From CAVXDP01 sp964562925 (lineage in GTDB: Archaea > Thermoproteota > Bathyarchaeia > 40CM-2-53-6 > CAVXDP01), in assembly GCA_964562925.1 (NCBI GenBank), contig CAZLVF010000017.1:1-27432 (forward strand): a stretch of DNA of 27,432 nucleotides, given 5' to 3'. Positions 1-8,539 of the stretch are shown here, in pieces (the first letter of the stretch is position 1; each line of letters begins with the position of its first letter). A program made the translations under genes and the position numbers. The notes under the pieces are model-generated. The model ran no database searches. It worked only from the letters and a program-made list of their open reading frames with translations, and was not told the origin of the DNA.

Positions 1-735
1 GTTGAGGTTCTCGACCATCTTCCAGCCACAATAGAGTTGACTATCTGGGGGTTCCTTGTAAGTATCGCTATAGGCCTGCTAGCGGGGGTCCTATCAGCCC
101 ACAAGCGAGGGACGGTTGTGGATCAGAGTCTGAGATTCTATAGCATAGTCTCGTATGCGCTCTTTATACCCTGGGTTGGTATGCTCCTCCAGATGCTTTT
201 TGCAGTTGAGCTCGGACTTCTACCAGTCGCTGGAAGGATAGAATCAGGCCTCTACGTCGAGCATGTTACGGGTCTCTACTTGCTTGACAGCCTCATCACA
301 AGCGACTGGAGAGCGTTCTACAGTTCATTGCACCACCTTGTCCTTCCATCAGTGACGCTTGGGATTGTTATATCCGGGATCTTCTCCAGGCTTTCACGTA
401 ACTCAATGTTAGAGGTCATGTCTCAGGATTTTATAACAGCGGCGAGAGCTAGAGGCTTGCCCGAGAGAGTCATACTCAAGCATGCTCTCAAGAACGCCTT
501 CATACCGATCCTGACAATGATGGGACTACAATTCGCACTGCTTCTGACCGGCGCAATACTTACCGAGACGACCTTCAGCTGGCCCGGCATGGGTAGCTTC
601 CTCCTCGAAAGAATCAGTTACCGCGACTACACAACCCTACAAGGTAGCGTGGTCATCTTTGCCGTCATGATATCGTTAGTCAGCCTCATCGTCGACCTAG
701 TCTACGCCTACGTAGATCCGAGAATAAGGTTCTGA
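1..735 (+). CDS. ABC transporter permease, DppB/OppB type (5' partial)
   Basis: Inner-membrane permease subunit of a dipeptide/oligopeptide (or nickel) ABC importer. The frame is open from base 1, and the residues before the first internal TTG (position 37) read DHLPATIELT, a typical DppB stretch, so the gene starts upstream of the window. The visible 244 codons hold about five hydrophobic segments and the cytoplasmic EAA loop (ITAARARGLPERVILKHALK) that docks on the ATPase, followed by the usual C-terminal DPRIRF-like end. The next permease begins 1 base after the stop, so this is one operon. The substrate-binding protein is not in the window and probably lies upstream. Family assignment is firm; substrate is inferred. 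Confidence 0.93.
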   Translation, partial: VEVLDHLPATIELTIWGFLVSIAIGLLAGVLSAHKRGTVVDQSLRFYSIVSYALFIPWVGMLLQMLFAVELGLLPVAGRIESGLYVEHVTGLYLLDSLITSDWRAFYSSLHHLVLPSVTLGIVISGIFSRLSRNSMLEVMSQDFITAARARGLPERVILKHALKNAFIPILTMMGLQFALLLTGAILTETTFSWPGMGSFLLERISYRDYTTLQGSVVIFAVMISLVSLIVDLVYAYVDPRIRF

Positions 736-736
736 G

Positions 737-1603
737 GTGGCAGATTTGGCTCTAGAGTTCTCCAAACTTCTCTCAAGACTTGTGCCGCGAGGACAAGGCT
801 TCGGCGTCTTAGCTGCCGGATCGATCGTGGTCACCCTTGTCATCATCCTTGCGCTATTCGCACCTTACTTGACACCGTATGACCCAACAAGCACAGCTGG
901 ACCATCGCTACATCCTCCCTCTACAGAGCACCCGATGGGAACGAATAGACTCGGCTACGATGTCTATAGCCGAGTTCTTTATGGCGGACGGACGATCCTG
1001 ATAGTCGTCATTCTTTCAACTTTGATTTCTATGATCGCGGGGATCCCTCTAGGACTCTTCTCTGGGTACCGTGGAGGAGCGGTTGACCGCTCGATCAGCG
1101 TTGTTATGGATAGCATCTACGTCTTTCCAGGATTGATACTTGCGATAGCGATGGCCGCGGCACTCGGCCCTGGAATAGCCAATACCGCACTCTCAATCGC
1201 GATCGTCTACATACCGACATACTTCAAGATGGCTAGAGGACAGACTCTTTCGATGAAAGAGCAGACGTTCGTTGAGGCGGTTCGGGCTTTAGGCGCCAAG
1301 TCGAGTACTCTAATGTTTACGCACATACTACCGAATATTCTGCCAACTTTGACCGTTGTCTTTTCTCTTAACGTTGCCGACGCTGTACTCACGGAGGCAG
1401 GCTTAAGCTTCTTCGGACTAAGCGTCCCGGCACCAACACCCGACTGGGGATACGACCTCAGAGCCGGCCAGCCATTCCTGCCCTCAGGATACTGGTGGCT
1501 CATCACATTTCCAGGGTTGATGATTATAGCTCTCGCTATAGGATTCAGCCTCATCGGAGAAGGACTCAACGAGTTGACCAGCCCATGGACAGCGAAGAGA
1601 TAA
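737..1603 (+). CDS. ABC transporter permease, DppC/OppC type
   Basis: Second membrane subunit of the peptide-type ABC importer, 288 aa, close to the family length. It has an N-terminal membrane segment (about residues 23-45), then the family-typical extracytoplasmic stretch with DPTSTAGPSLHPPS and HPMGTNRLGYDVYSR. A five-helix permease core follows, with the EAA loop FVEAVRALGAKSSTLMFTHI. The GTG start sits 1 base after the stop of the first permease, indicating translational coupling. The end overlaps the first bases of the following ATPase gene by 19 bases. Ligand specificity cannot be read from the permease. Confidence 0.94.
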   Translation: MADLALEFSKLLSRLVPRGQGFGVLAAGSIVVTLVIILALFAPYLTPYDPTSTAGPSLHPPSTEHPMGTNRLGYDVYSRVLYGGRTILIVVILSTLISMIAGIPLGLFSGYRGGAVDRSISVVMDSIYVFPGLILAIAMAAALGPGIANTALSIAIVYIPTYFKMARGQTLSMKEQTFVEAVRALGAKSSTLMFTHILPNILPTLTVVFSLNVADAVLTEAGLSFFGLSVPAPTPDWGYDLRAGQPFLPSGYWWLITFPGLMIIALAIGFSLIGEGLNELTSPWTAKR

Positions 1604-2559
1604 AATCGGAAACGATCCTAGAGATCGAGGGGCTCAAGACATACTACCCAACATCCCGCGGAATGGTGAAAGCTGTAGACGATGTGACTTTGAATGTGCA
1701 TAGAAGCGAATTCCTGGGGGTTGTAGGCGAATCAGGATCGGGAAAATCAACCTTAGGTTTCTCGGTCCTAAGACTGATCCCCCCGCCAGGCAGAATTCTC
1801 GACGGCTCCATACAATTTGAAGGAATTGATATTCTCAGACTCTCAAACGAGGAGATGCGCCGGCTCAGAGGACGAAAATTCGGCATGATCTTCCAAGACC
1901 CCATGACATCACTTGACCCACTCTTAAGGATCGGTGAACACATAATAGAAACGCTCTGCCTCCACAGCGACATGTCCAAGAAAGAAGCGAAAACAAGAGC
2001 AACCGAGCTTCTAGACCTTGTTGGGATCGGATCGGAGAGGTTTGATGACTATCCCCACCAGTTCAGCGGTGGCATGAGACAGAGAGTCATGATAGCACTG
2101 GCAATATGCCTCGACCCGAGTCTAGTAATCGCGGATGAGCCTACAACCGCTCTGGATGTAATCGTACAAGCAAGGATACTAGACTTGATTTCAAGCCTGA
2201 GAAAGAAATACGGGTTGACTCTAATGCTGATCTCTCACGACCTGGCAGCCGTCATCGAGAGATGCGACACGCTAGCCGTCATGTACGCTGGACAGATAGT
2301 TGAATACGGTACTAGGAGACAAATAGGCAAGGAACCCCTTCATCCATACACACAAGGTCTGCTAAAATCGACTCCTAACGTTAGACTGGTAGGAGCGAAG
2401 GCCAGTTTCATAACAGGCCCAGTTCCCGATATGACTCAACCTCCACTTGGATGCAGGTTTCATCCTCGATGCCCTCACGCAATGGAGGCTTGTAGGACGA
2501 CGGAGCCAACCGTGCGTCGCTTAGACGACAATCGAGTTGTAAGGTGCCACCTATACTAA
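1585..2559 (+). CDS. ABC transporter ATP-binding protein, DppD/OppD type
   Basis: Cytoplasmic ATPase that powers the peptide importer. From the ATG at 1585 the protein is 324 aa. It carries Walker A GESGSGKST (residues 48-56), Q-loop FQDP, signature SGGMRQR (161-167), Walker B VIADEP (181-186) and the switch His in LISHDLA. The C-terminal oligopeptide-transporter domain includes CRFHPRCPHAMEAC, whose cysteines match the Fe-S/zinc-like motif seen in DppD proteins. A longer open frame back to 1495 exists, but its extra 30 residues (MAHHISRVDD) are only the out-of-frame reading of the permease gene. The 19-base overlap with that gene is normal for this operon. Confidence 0.93.
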   Translation: MDSEEIKSETILEIEGLKTYYPTSRGMVKAVDDVTLNVHRSEFLGVVGESGSGKSTLGFSVLRLIPPPGRILDGSIQFEGIDILRLSNEEMRRLRGRKFGMIFQDPMTSLDPLLRIGEHIIETLCLHSDMSKKEAKTRATELLDLVGIGSERFDDYPHQFSGGMRQRVMIALAICLDPSLVIADEPTTALDVIVQARILDLISSLRKKYGLTLMLISHDLAAVIERCDTLAVMYAGQIVEYGTRRQIGKEPLHPYTQGLLKSTPNVRLVGAKASFITGPVPDMTQPPLGCRFHPRCPHAMEACRTTEPTVRRLDDNRVVRCHLY

Positions 2560-2571
2560 CGGCGACAAGCC

Positions 2572-3564
2572 ATGGATGAGGTTGCAAGAGCCCAAGACCT
2601 GAGAAAGTACTATCCAGTTCAGAGGAGTGCCCTAGAGAGGTTTCTTTCACGGAGCCGAGAGTTTGTCAAGGCTGTTGACGGAGTTACTTTCGGTATGACA
2701 GAGGGTTGTGTTCTAACTCTGGCCGGCGAAAGTGGGAGTGGGAAGACCACCACCGGGAAGATGATGGTGGGCCTGATAGAACCTACTGAGGGACAGGTAT
2801 TCCTTCATGGAACCGACCTCACCAATCTAAAGAAGCATGAACTTCGAAAACTTCGAAGAAAAATGCAGATGATCTTCCAGGATCCATATGCTTCACTCGA
2901 CCCGCGACAGAAGATAGGAGATGCCGTGTCTGAACCATTGAAGATCCATGGGCTGGAATCAGCTCCTGACAGGAAACGCCTCGTTCTAGAGATGCTTGAG
3001 AAAGTTGGATTGACCCCGCCAGAAGAGTTCTACAGTTTATACCCGCGAATGATGAGTGGAGGACAACGACAACGAGTGGCTATAGCTCGAGCGATGATAC
3101 TTCACCCTGATTTCGTAGTAGCGGATGAACCCGTCTCAATGATTGACGTATCATTGAGAGCATCTGTGCTTGAGCTGATGCTAAAATTGAAGAAAGAACT
3201 CGACCTTACCTACCTCTTCATAACTCATGATCTAGCAGTAGCCAAGGATATCTCCGATGCGATAGCCATAATGTACGTTGGCGAGATCGTTGAAATCGCA
3301 TCAAAGGAAGAGCTGTACACAAAACCAAGGCACCCCTATACGATTTCCCTTCTATCAGCGGTACCTGTGCCCGACCCCGACACGGAACCCCATAGACTGA
3401 TTCCCAAAGGTGAGATTCCAAGCACAGTCAACCCACCCGCGGGATGCAGGTTCCATCCAAGATGTCCATTCGTCCAACCAGTCTGCTCGAAAGACCATCC
3501 CAAACTGGAAGACATGGGCTCAGGACACCTCGCAGCTTGCTTCTTCCCTCGTGAAGAACGATAA
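2572..3564 (+). CDS. ABC transporter ATP-binding protein, DppF/OppF type
   Basis: Second ATPase of the peptide importer, 330 aa, expected to pair with the DppD-like protein as a heterodimer. Visible motifs are Walker A GESGSGKTT (52-60), FQDPYASLDPRQKIGD after the Q-loop, signature MSGGQRQRVAIARAM, Walker B FVVADEP, D-loop region SMIDVS and switch His FITHDLA. The C-terminal extension CRFHPRCPFVQPVC again carries the paired cysteines. The gene begins 12 bases after dppD stops and ends the operon. An inverted repeat lies 18 bases after the stop. Most DppF proteins read SALD after Walker B; SMID here is a small deviation. Confidence 0.93.
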   Translation: MDEVARAQDLRKYYPVQRSALERFLSRSREFVKAVDGVTFGMTEGCVLTLAGESGSGKTTTGKMMVGLIEPTEGQVFLHGTDLTNLKKHELRKLRRKMQMIFQDPYASLDPRQKIGDAVSEPLKIHGLESAPDRKRLVLEMLEKVGLTPPEEFYSLYPRMMSGGQRQRVAIARAMILHPDFVVADEPVSMIDVSLRASVLELMLKLKKELDLTYLFITHDLAVAKDISDAIAIMYVGEIVEIASKEELYTKPRHPYTISLLSAVPVPDPDTEPHRLIPKGEIPSTVNPPAGCRFHPRCPFVQPVCSKDHPKLEDMGSGHLAACFFPREER

Positions 3565-3581
3565 GAAACCGTCATAGATCC

Positions 3582-3614
3582 GTTGTTCTTGCGCTATTAA
3601 AGATCAAGAACAAC
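3582..3614. terminator. Perfect 10-bp inverted repeat after the ABC operon
   Basis: GTTGTTCTTG at 3582-3591 is exactly complementary to CAAGAACAAC at 3605-3614, with a 13-base A/T-rich loop. It lies 18 bases after the last ABC gene and 130 bases before the next start. It is not followed by a long T run, so it is not a textbook terminator. It may protect the 3' end of the mRNA or be a regulator site. Confidence 0.4.
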
Positions 3615-3744
3615 TGGACGAGATCGTTGGCATTTCGTAATATCTAAGAACATCTCGAACCAAATCGTTCAACTTATTTGTTGCCATGATTGACGACTAG
3701 GAAGCTATATCACTTACTTCAATACTTGACCTAGAGGCCAGAAC

Positions 3745-5277
3745 ATGATGAAGCCAATGATTTGTATCGCAATCATTTTGCTCATGTTTTTCCCATCAGC
3801 CTCATCGGCCGACGCAAGCTCTAGACCACATACTGAAATAGTCGCGGCAACCTACCCTGACCACGTTGCTGTCGGCGAGTCTTTCACAGTGGATGTTTCG
3901 ATCAGTTATTCCTACTCAGGCTGGACGTTAGCAGATCTAGGCATTTTCCATGAGAGTTACACTCACATCCTAGATTATGTTAGGTATCACTTAACCGGCG
4001 AGGCGGTTAGATCCTTCAGCTTAAGAGCGATAGCTCCAACTACACCTATGGATTTGCATCTAAGAGTTGAAACTAGATATTGGCACCAGAACTTTTGGAT
4101 TAGTGATGTTAAGGGATCCGCAGAGTTCTACGTGAAAGTTTTGAATTCAAGCGCAGAGCAGGAACAGATAGAGCCTCCGACCATAGTCGGGATTGGTGAA
4201 AATGAGTGGTACTACTGGAACAATAGGGCTAGCGACACATGCCTAATCTGGCTGAGTGGCGGACGGGCTTATCCAGATCACGTCACCGTAAACCCCTATG
4301 AGATGGAGACCTTTGGCGCAATGAAATACATCAACGATCTGGCCGAGCGATATAGTGTGCTGGCTTTACATGAAGGAACTGAAGGACAGGCGGTTCCGTT
4401 CACTAACCAGACGTTCTATGCCTTGGGCTATTATCCGAGTAGCGTGCTCCTAAAGGAGCTCCATGATTGGATTCTAGAAGCAGGATACAACTTCACATAC
4501 TTGGTCGGTTATTCAACTGGCGGAGCTGCTGCCGGGTACGAAGTAGCTGTCAGAGATCCAGAAACGTGGGCTTCGCCTGATGGGGCTGTGATAATTAGCG
4601 CCCCACTAAACGGTACGCCGCCAAACGCTATACTGAATTCAACTTCATTCGGAAACAATCTCAAAGCCAACGTTCAATTGCTCTACGGAGAGATCTGGAG
4701 TGAAAAACTCTGGCCTCAAGGAAGAGAATTCTATGATGAAGCTCCAGAGACAACCGAGGCACCTTGGTATTTCAAGAGGTGGCATCTCTTTCCAGACTCG
4801 AGTCACGAGGTTTGGGTTAAAGTGGAGGATGGAGCACACTACAACAACCTAGCTTATCGCTTGACCGCTCAGTTCGTAGAGAAAAGCAGAAGCCTATCCG
4901 GTAAGCTTACAACCTGGAATGATGGGTCCATAGAGGCCTGCGATCTAACAGCTAACACTTGCAGCGGAGAACAAAAACCGAAGACAACCTTCGCATCTTT
5001 GGCGACAAAGGTTGGCCACACGTTGAAGGTCAAGGTCTGGCTCTATAACTACTCGACAGCGACCTCTAGTAGATCAGCGTTTTCGGAACTCGAGGTTAGC
5101 CTGTACAGCTCCGAAGGATATGTTGACACCCATTACACGAACATAGACGGTTACGAAGAGTTTGTCTTTGTGGTCCCAGAAAGTTGGGTGAACAAGACAG
5201 TGAAGATCTTTGCTACTCTAGGTGGAGAGTATAGAGGCATCTACACGCCGACAATAAACCTCACAGTGGAAGACTAG
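3745..5277 (+). CDS. Secreted alpha/beta-hydrolase-like protein with beta-sandwich ends
   Basis: 510-aa exported protein of unknown substrate. Residues 1-22 are a signal peptide (Lys4, a hydrophobic core, then SASSADASS). Residues 30-135 look like a beta-rich domain. Residues about 165-370 look like an alpha/beta hydrolase: LIWLSGGRAY, then the nucleophile elbow GYSTGG with candidate Ser257, and a candidate catalytic His365 in DGAHYN. The acid is not clear. The C-terminal 100 residues look like another Ig-like beta domain (VSLYSSEGYVDTHYTNIDGY). There are many NxS/T sites, as in archaeal surface glycoproteins. The start is ATG 3745 with GAGG at 3732; ATG 3748 is equally possible. A role in extracellular polymer breakdown beside a peptide importer is inference. 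Confidence 0.8.
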   Translation: MMKPMICIAIILLMFFPSASSADASSRPHTEIVAATYPDHVAVGESFTVDVSISYSYSGWTLADLGIFHESYTHILDYVRYHLTGEAVRSFSLRAIAPTTPMDLHLRVETRYWHQNFWISDVKGSAEFYVKVLNSSAEQEQIEPPTIVGIGENEWYYWNNRASDTCLIWLSGGRAYPDHVTVNPYEMETFGAMKYINDLAERYSVLALHEGTEGQAVPFTNQTFYALGYYPSSVLLKELHDWILEAGYNFTYLVGYSTGGAAAGYEVAVRDPETWASPDGAVIISAPLNGTPPNAILNSTSFGNNLKANVQLLYGEIWSEKLWPQGREFYDEAPETTEAPWYFKRWHLFPDSSHEVWVKVEDGAHYNNLAYRLTAQFVEKSRSLSGKLTTWNDGSIEACDLTANTCSGEQKPKTTFASLATKVGHTLKVKVWLYNYSTATSSRSAFSELEVSLYSSEGYVDTHYTNIDGYEEFVFVVPESWVNKTVKIFATLGGEYRGIYTPTINLTVED

Positions 5278-5479
5278 ATTCGGGCTCTAACTTTTGAAGA
5301 GAGGCGGATTCAGAATACAAGCTATACGTCACTCATGGTCGTTTGCTCTTCGATTACCATATGTTGCATAACCTTGAAACTATTTAGACGCAAAAAGTCA
5401 ACTGGAACTGTTAGAGTTTGAAGCTTTAAGTGGGAAAAAACATTCTTTTGCTCTTTCACAAGATTGGAGCCTCATCGTC

Positions 5480-6616
5480 ATGCATAGCGTTGGAATTACA
5501 TGGTCGACTGGTCGACCGCTACTCTTCATAACATTTTCTTGCCAGTTGATGATAGATATTCTTGGCATAACCCTTCCAATATTTGCGCTCTCGCTTTCAG
5601 CCTCGCCATTCGAGATCGGCTTGTTGGCGACTTCAAGAGCGCTTGTATATAGTCTCTTCACGTTTGTGATGGGTTACGTCTCGGACAGAGTGGATAGAAG
5701 GCAACTGTTGGCATACTCCATGTTGATTGACGGCGTTGCGTCTGTCCTATTGTATTTCTCAAGAACCGCATTCGACCTGATAGTTCTAGGCTTCTTCCAA
5801 GGGTTGGCTATGGCCATCTTTTGGCCGACGATGGAGGCCCTGATCGTCAGCGATCAAGACTCTGGCATAACCAAATCTCTCAGAAACTTCAATGTATCTT
5901 GGGGCATGGGAGTGATAGTCGGCCCACTCATCGGAGGAGGCCTAATAACGCTTTTCGGCGTGAAGTCGCCCTTCCTTGTCGTGTTAGCTATCGCGGTCAT
6001 GAACGAAATTCTTGTCCTCAGATATGCTCCGCGAAGATCGACTCGACATGAGATAATTGAACTTCCAAGCTTGGATAGGCCGCCGATCAAGCTTGTTTCA
6101 ACAACTGTTCTCGTAGGCGCACTTGGGACAATCTTTCTCGCCTTCTTTCCAGCTTTCGGAGTCCAAAGGGGGATCAGCGCCTTCGAGATAGGGGTCATGC
6201 TCTTCTTTTTCGGCATTACTAGAGCCCTATTATTCTTCAGAATGCCATCAATAAATGTAGGCCTACAAACTAGCGTAGCCCTAGCATCTCTGGGGCTCTT
6301 TCTAGTCTACATAGGAGATAGGGTTACGATGTACTTAGGCACAATTGTCTCGGCCGCCGCTACCACCCTCTTATTCGCATATTCGCTTGAAAAATTCTTG
6401 AGGGGTGAAGAAGCGACTAGAGGTCGCCGAGCAGGGATCTTCGAAGGGTCGGCTGGTATAGGCGCTATACTAGGATCATTCTTCGCTGGACTTATTGCAC
6501 AGTCGTCGCTGTCCTACGCTTTCCTAGCTGCCTCCTTGATCGGGTTGGCGTTCCTTGCGGCTATCAGAATAGAAAAGTTTGCTCTACAAACACCAAGCAA
6601 GGGGATAGGGGCATAG
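5480..6616 (+). CDS. MFS transporter
   Basis: Polytopic inner-membrane protein of the major facilitator superfamily, 378 aa, with about 11-12 hydrophobic segments. The MFS motif A is seen between helices 2 and 3 as GYVSDRVDRRQL, and GPLIGGGLI appears in a helix-5-like position. The sequence is short for the family but covers both halves. The closest type by feel is the drug/metabolite efflux-like group with a small central loop. The substrate cannot be told. It is a single gene with its own flanking spacers; a T6 run at 6631 follows the stop. Confidence 0.85.
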   Translation: MHSVGITWSTGRPLLFITFSCQLMIDILGITLPIFALSLSASPFEIGLLATSRALVYSLFTFVMGYVSDRVDRRQLLAYSMLIDGVASVLLYFSRTAFDLIVLGFFQGLAMAIFWPTMEALIVSDQDSGITKSLRNFNVSWGMGVIVGPLIGGGLITLFGVKSPFLVVLAIAVMNEILVLRYAPRRSTRHEIIELPSLDRPPIKLVSTTVLVGALGTIFLAFFPAFGVQRGISAFEIGVMLFFFGITRALLFFRMPSINVGLQTSVALASLGLFLVYIGDRVTMYLGTIVSAAATTLLFAYSLEKFLRGEEATRGRRAGIFEGSAGIGAILGSFFAGLIAQSSLSYAFLAASLIGLAFLAAIRIEKFALQTPSKGIGA

Positions 6617-6630
6617 ATTTCCCAAGCCAG

Positions 6631-6638
6631 TTTTTTCT
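6631..6638 (+). terminator. T-run terminator after MFS gene
   Basis: TTTTTTCT begins 15 bases after the MFS stop. Archaeal RNA polymerase terminates at short T runs without needing a hairpin, so this is a plausible end for the MFS transcript. Confidence 0.4.
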
Positions 6639-7490
6639 CGCCTAGTCAACTGAGACCATTAGTCATTGACGATCCAAGCAAGATTGTGCCAACTCCAATT
6701 CTTTGAAAGCATAGATCTTAGCCCCGTATTCCGAACAGACGCCCGCTCTATCGCTTGTTCCGGCGGTTGCATTTAACGTTGACTTACCGTCCCCTCCGAT
6801 CAGACTTTCAGCGTTGTCTTCTTCAGCCTTGGCCGACTAGTCAAAGTGTCTGTGATCACGGTGACCCGATGATAGCGAATGACGGCACCTTATCGGTCAA
6901 TTTAATCGACCAAGATATGCTATCTAGGATAACATCAAGTTCAAGCTCTTCAGGGTTGACTGTGAAGCGTTCTCTCATGTGACATATGTGACATGCGTGT
7001 AACTGGACGTTTCTAAGCTGGGTTACGTTCTGAATAAATGTCAAACCAACGCAGCCAATTAAGCGGGCAATCAACTGTGAACAGTTGGATACGCATGATG
7101 ATTATCGGGTTTCTAGTCATGCTCGCTGCTATATGCGTTCCAATCAGCTTGATCTCGGATATCACCGGAAAACTCAATTCGAAAATACGCGTACAACACA
7201 ATACGGCCGATGCGACAGGATCCGATCGGTAGACTTACTACCTGCAAACTCTCATTGCACAGCCCGTTTAGAGCTCATTGGATCAGCGCGACTTTGAAAC
7301 GTTTGTCGTATTTCACATGTCTCGCCATAGATATTCATAGGACTCTTCTGTCGAGTCAATAGTTTCTACTGTGATTTCAGTCTTTTGATAGCTGTCGGCA
7401 GAGAGACGAACCTGTTCACAAACGCGGTTACTCAGTCTCTCTGCACTCTCCCATAACTCCCCTTGGGAAAATAGTTTGTAGATGATTTAG
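6639..7490. other. Gene-poor stretch, no confident gene
   Basis: No family was recognised. Two weak candidates are worth knowing. On the minus strand 7074-6856 (TTG start) reads as 72 aa containing HACHICHMRERF followed by an acidic helix-like tail, a possible small zinc-binding protein. On the plus strand 7038-7232 reads as 64 aa with one hydrophobic helix (MMIIGFLVMLAAICVPISLI), a possible single-pass membrane peptide. The two overlap on opposite strands, so at most one is likely real. A direct repeat of TGTGACAT occurs near 6978-6993. Otherwise I see nothing here; it may be decayed sequence. Confidence 0.35.
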
Positions 7491-7493
7491 ATT

Positions 7494-7508
7494 TCAAAAA
7501 GTTTTAAG
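7494..7508 (+). promoter_or_regulatory. BRE/TATA-like promoter of the DUF6659-like gene
   Basis: TCAAAAAGTTTTAAGA-like sequence: a purine-rich BRE followed by TTTTAA, 30-40 bases upstream of the TTG start at 7538. Transcription would begin very near the start codon (leaderless or nearly so). Confidence 0.45.
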
Positions 7509-7537
7509 AGTTCTGTTCCGTAGCTTATGCCAAGGTT

Positions 7538-7897
7538 TTGGTCAAGTTGAGTTTCTGCGACAAGATACTTGCAATAAACGACAGAATAAGATTTGTAGCC
7601 CACTTAGACGAGGACTTTAACCTTGTAGAGATGAAGCAAAGGCCTGGCGTCAAGTCTCTAACAGAAGAGAAGACTGACCAAGAGTTCTTCGGCATTATCC
7701 AGCCTATCCTTCTTGGAGCAGCTTCCAAACTCGAGAAAGACTTTGGTATTCTGAAGAGCATAAGGTTGAAGTACGCGAAAGCGTCTGTTGTGTTTCTGCG
7801 TATTCCAAGCGCCGTCGTGGGAATATCCGTGGAACCAGGACCTCTCACACCAGTCATAGAAAGCGTGGGACGAACATACGGACTGGACTTGGAATGA
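7538..7897 (+). CDS. DUF6659-like protein (Roadblock-like fold candidate)
   Basis: 119-aa soluble protein. The opening KILAINDRIRFVAHLDEDF, then QRPGVKSLTEEKT, a long helix, and an end strand VFLRIPSAVVGISVEPG match the pattern I recall for the DUF6659 family, common in Thaumarchaeota and relatives. The alternation resembles small alpha/beta sensory or Roadblock/LC7-like domains, but no function is established. The start is TTG at 7538, with a second TTG at 7547 also possible. An ATG at 7527 is out of frame and stops after seven codons. A promoter-like TATA at 7499 supports a start near 7538. Confidence 0.7.
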   Translation: MVKLSFCDKILAINDRIRFVAHLDEDFNLVEMKQRPGVKSLTEEKTDQEFFGIIQPILLGAASKLEKDFGILKSIRLKYAKASVVFLRIPSAVVGISVEPGPLTPVIESVGRTYGLDLE

Positions 7898-8018
7898 TAA
7901 TGACCTCGGTCCAAGGCGAAGGAAAGGGAAGGTTCTGGCAGGATTGTCCAACCAGAGAAATACCAAGGCTGAGTATGATACTGAGACCTAATCACCGGAG
8001 TTGGAAGGTGAAACGGAT

Positions 8019-8204
8019 ATGTGTAGACTGGCTAAGCTTACCGAGAATGAGTTGAAAAATGTTCGGGATTGTGAGAAGCGCTTGGATCTGGTCTTAGTTG
8101 CTTATGAGAAATGTCCAAAACTAGCCGAACTAACCGATGAGCAACTTACAAGAATTAGAGACGTAGAAAACCAGCTAGGTCTAAGGCTAGTCGCATACAC
8201 ATAG
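8019..8204 (+). CDS. Tiny protein made of two copies of a 31-residue repeat
   Basis: 61-aa protein with no family I can name. It is an internal tandem duplication: residues 4-29 (LAKLTENELKNVRDCEKRL...) and 35-60 (LAELTDEQLTRIRDVENQL...) share 14 of 26 positions with a period of 31. Each unit is a predicted LT(E/D)-initiated helix followed by a short strand ending LVAY. Small proteins with a helix and an LVAY-like strand occur in several archaea. ATG 8019 is preferred because GGAAGGTG (8003-8010) is a good Shine-Dalgarno sequence 8 bases upstream. An in-frame TTG at 8001 would include that site. It lies 121 bases after the DUF6659-like gene and could be co-transcribed with it. Confidence 0.65.
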   Translation: MCRLAKLTENELKNVRDCEKRLDLVLVAYEKCPKLAELTDEQLTRIRDVENQLGLRLVAYT

Positions 8205-8539
8205 TTACAAACTCACGTCTCCCTCACCCTTCAACCTAAGCCATAGCGATACATGAACCGAGGTGTCCCTCCACTTCTCTTGCGAATATGGTAAATTCCC
8301 TTTGAAAACTCGGATCAAGTGAACTCAAAGATGTCGTTGGGTTCGATCTAGGTTTTGACAGCGGAAACCAAGGTTCCTGCGGGGCTGTGGCAGATCGTTG
8401 TTCTTGTGCTCAGTTCGCTTAGGTCTTTCTTTGATCTACGGCGCAGCCTTTGTAAGAGTCTCCAGCAACTTCCGTAATAGTGTCAGCCCGAAGGCGTCCC
8501 CTTATCGCGGTAAGGTAGACGAATTGCTTCCAAGCTCGG
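8205..8539. other. Intergenic stretch without a recognisable gene
   Basis: This 335-base spacer lies between the small repeat protein (plus strand) and the end of the M48 protease gene (minus strand). An open frame at 8398-8709 runs opposite the protease tail and has no protein-like character. GGTTCGATC at about 8339 resembles a tRNA T loop, but no acceptor stem surrounds it. I see no supported feature. Confidence 0.5.

Noticed and set aside
1495..1584. N-terminal extension of the DppD-like ATPase
   Set aside because: It is the out-of-frame reading of the permease gene; ATG 1585 gives the normal family N-terminus.
8330..8350. GGTTCGATC resembling a tRNA T loop
   Set aside because: No matching T stem (G53-C61 absent) and no acceptor stem on either side.
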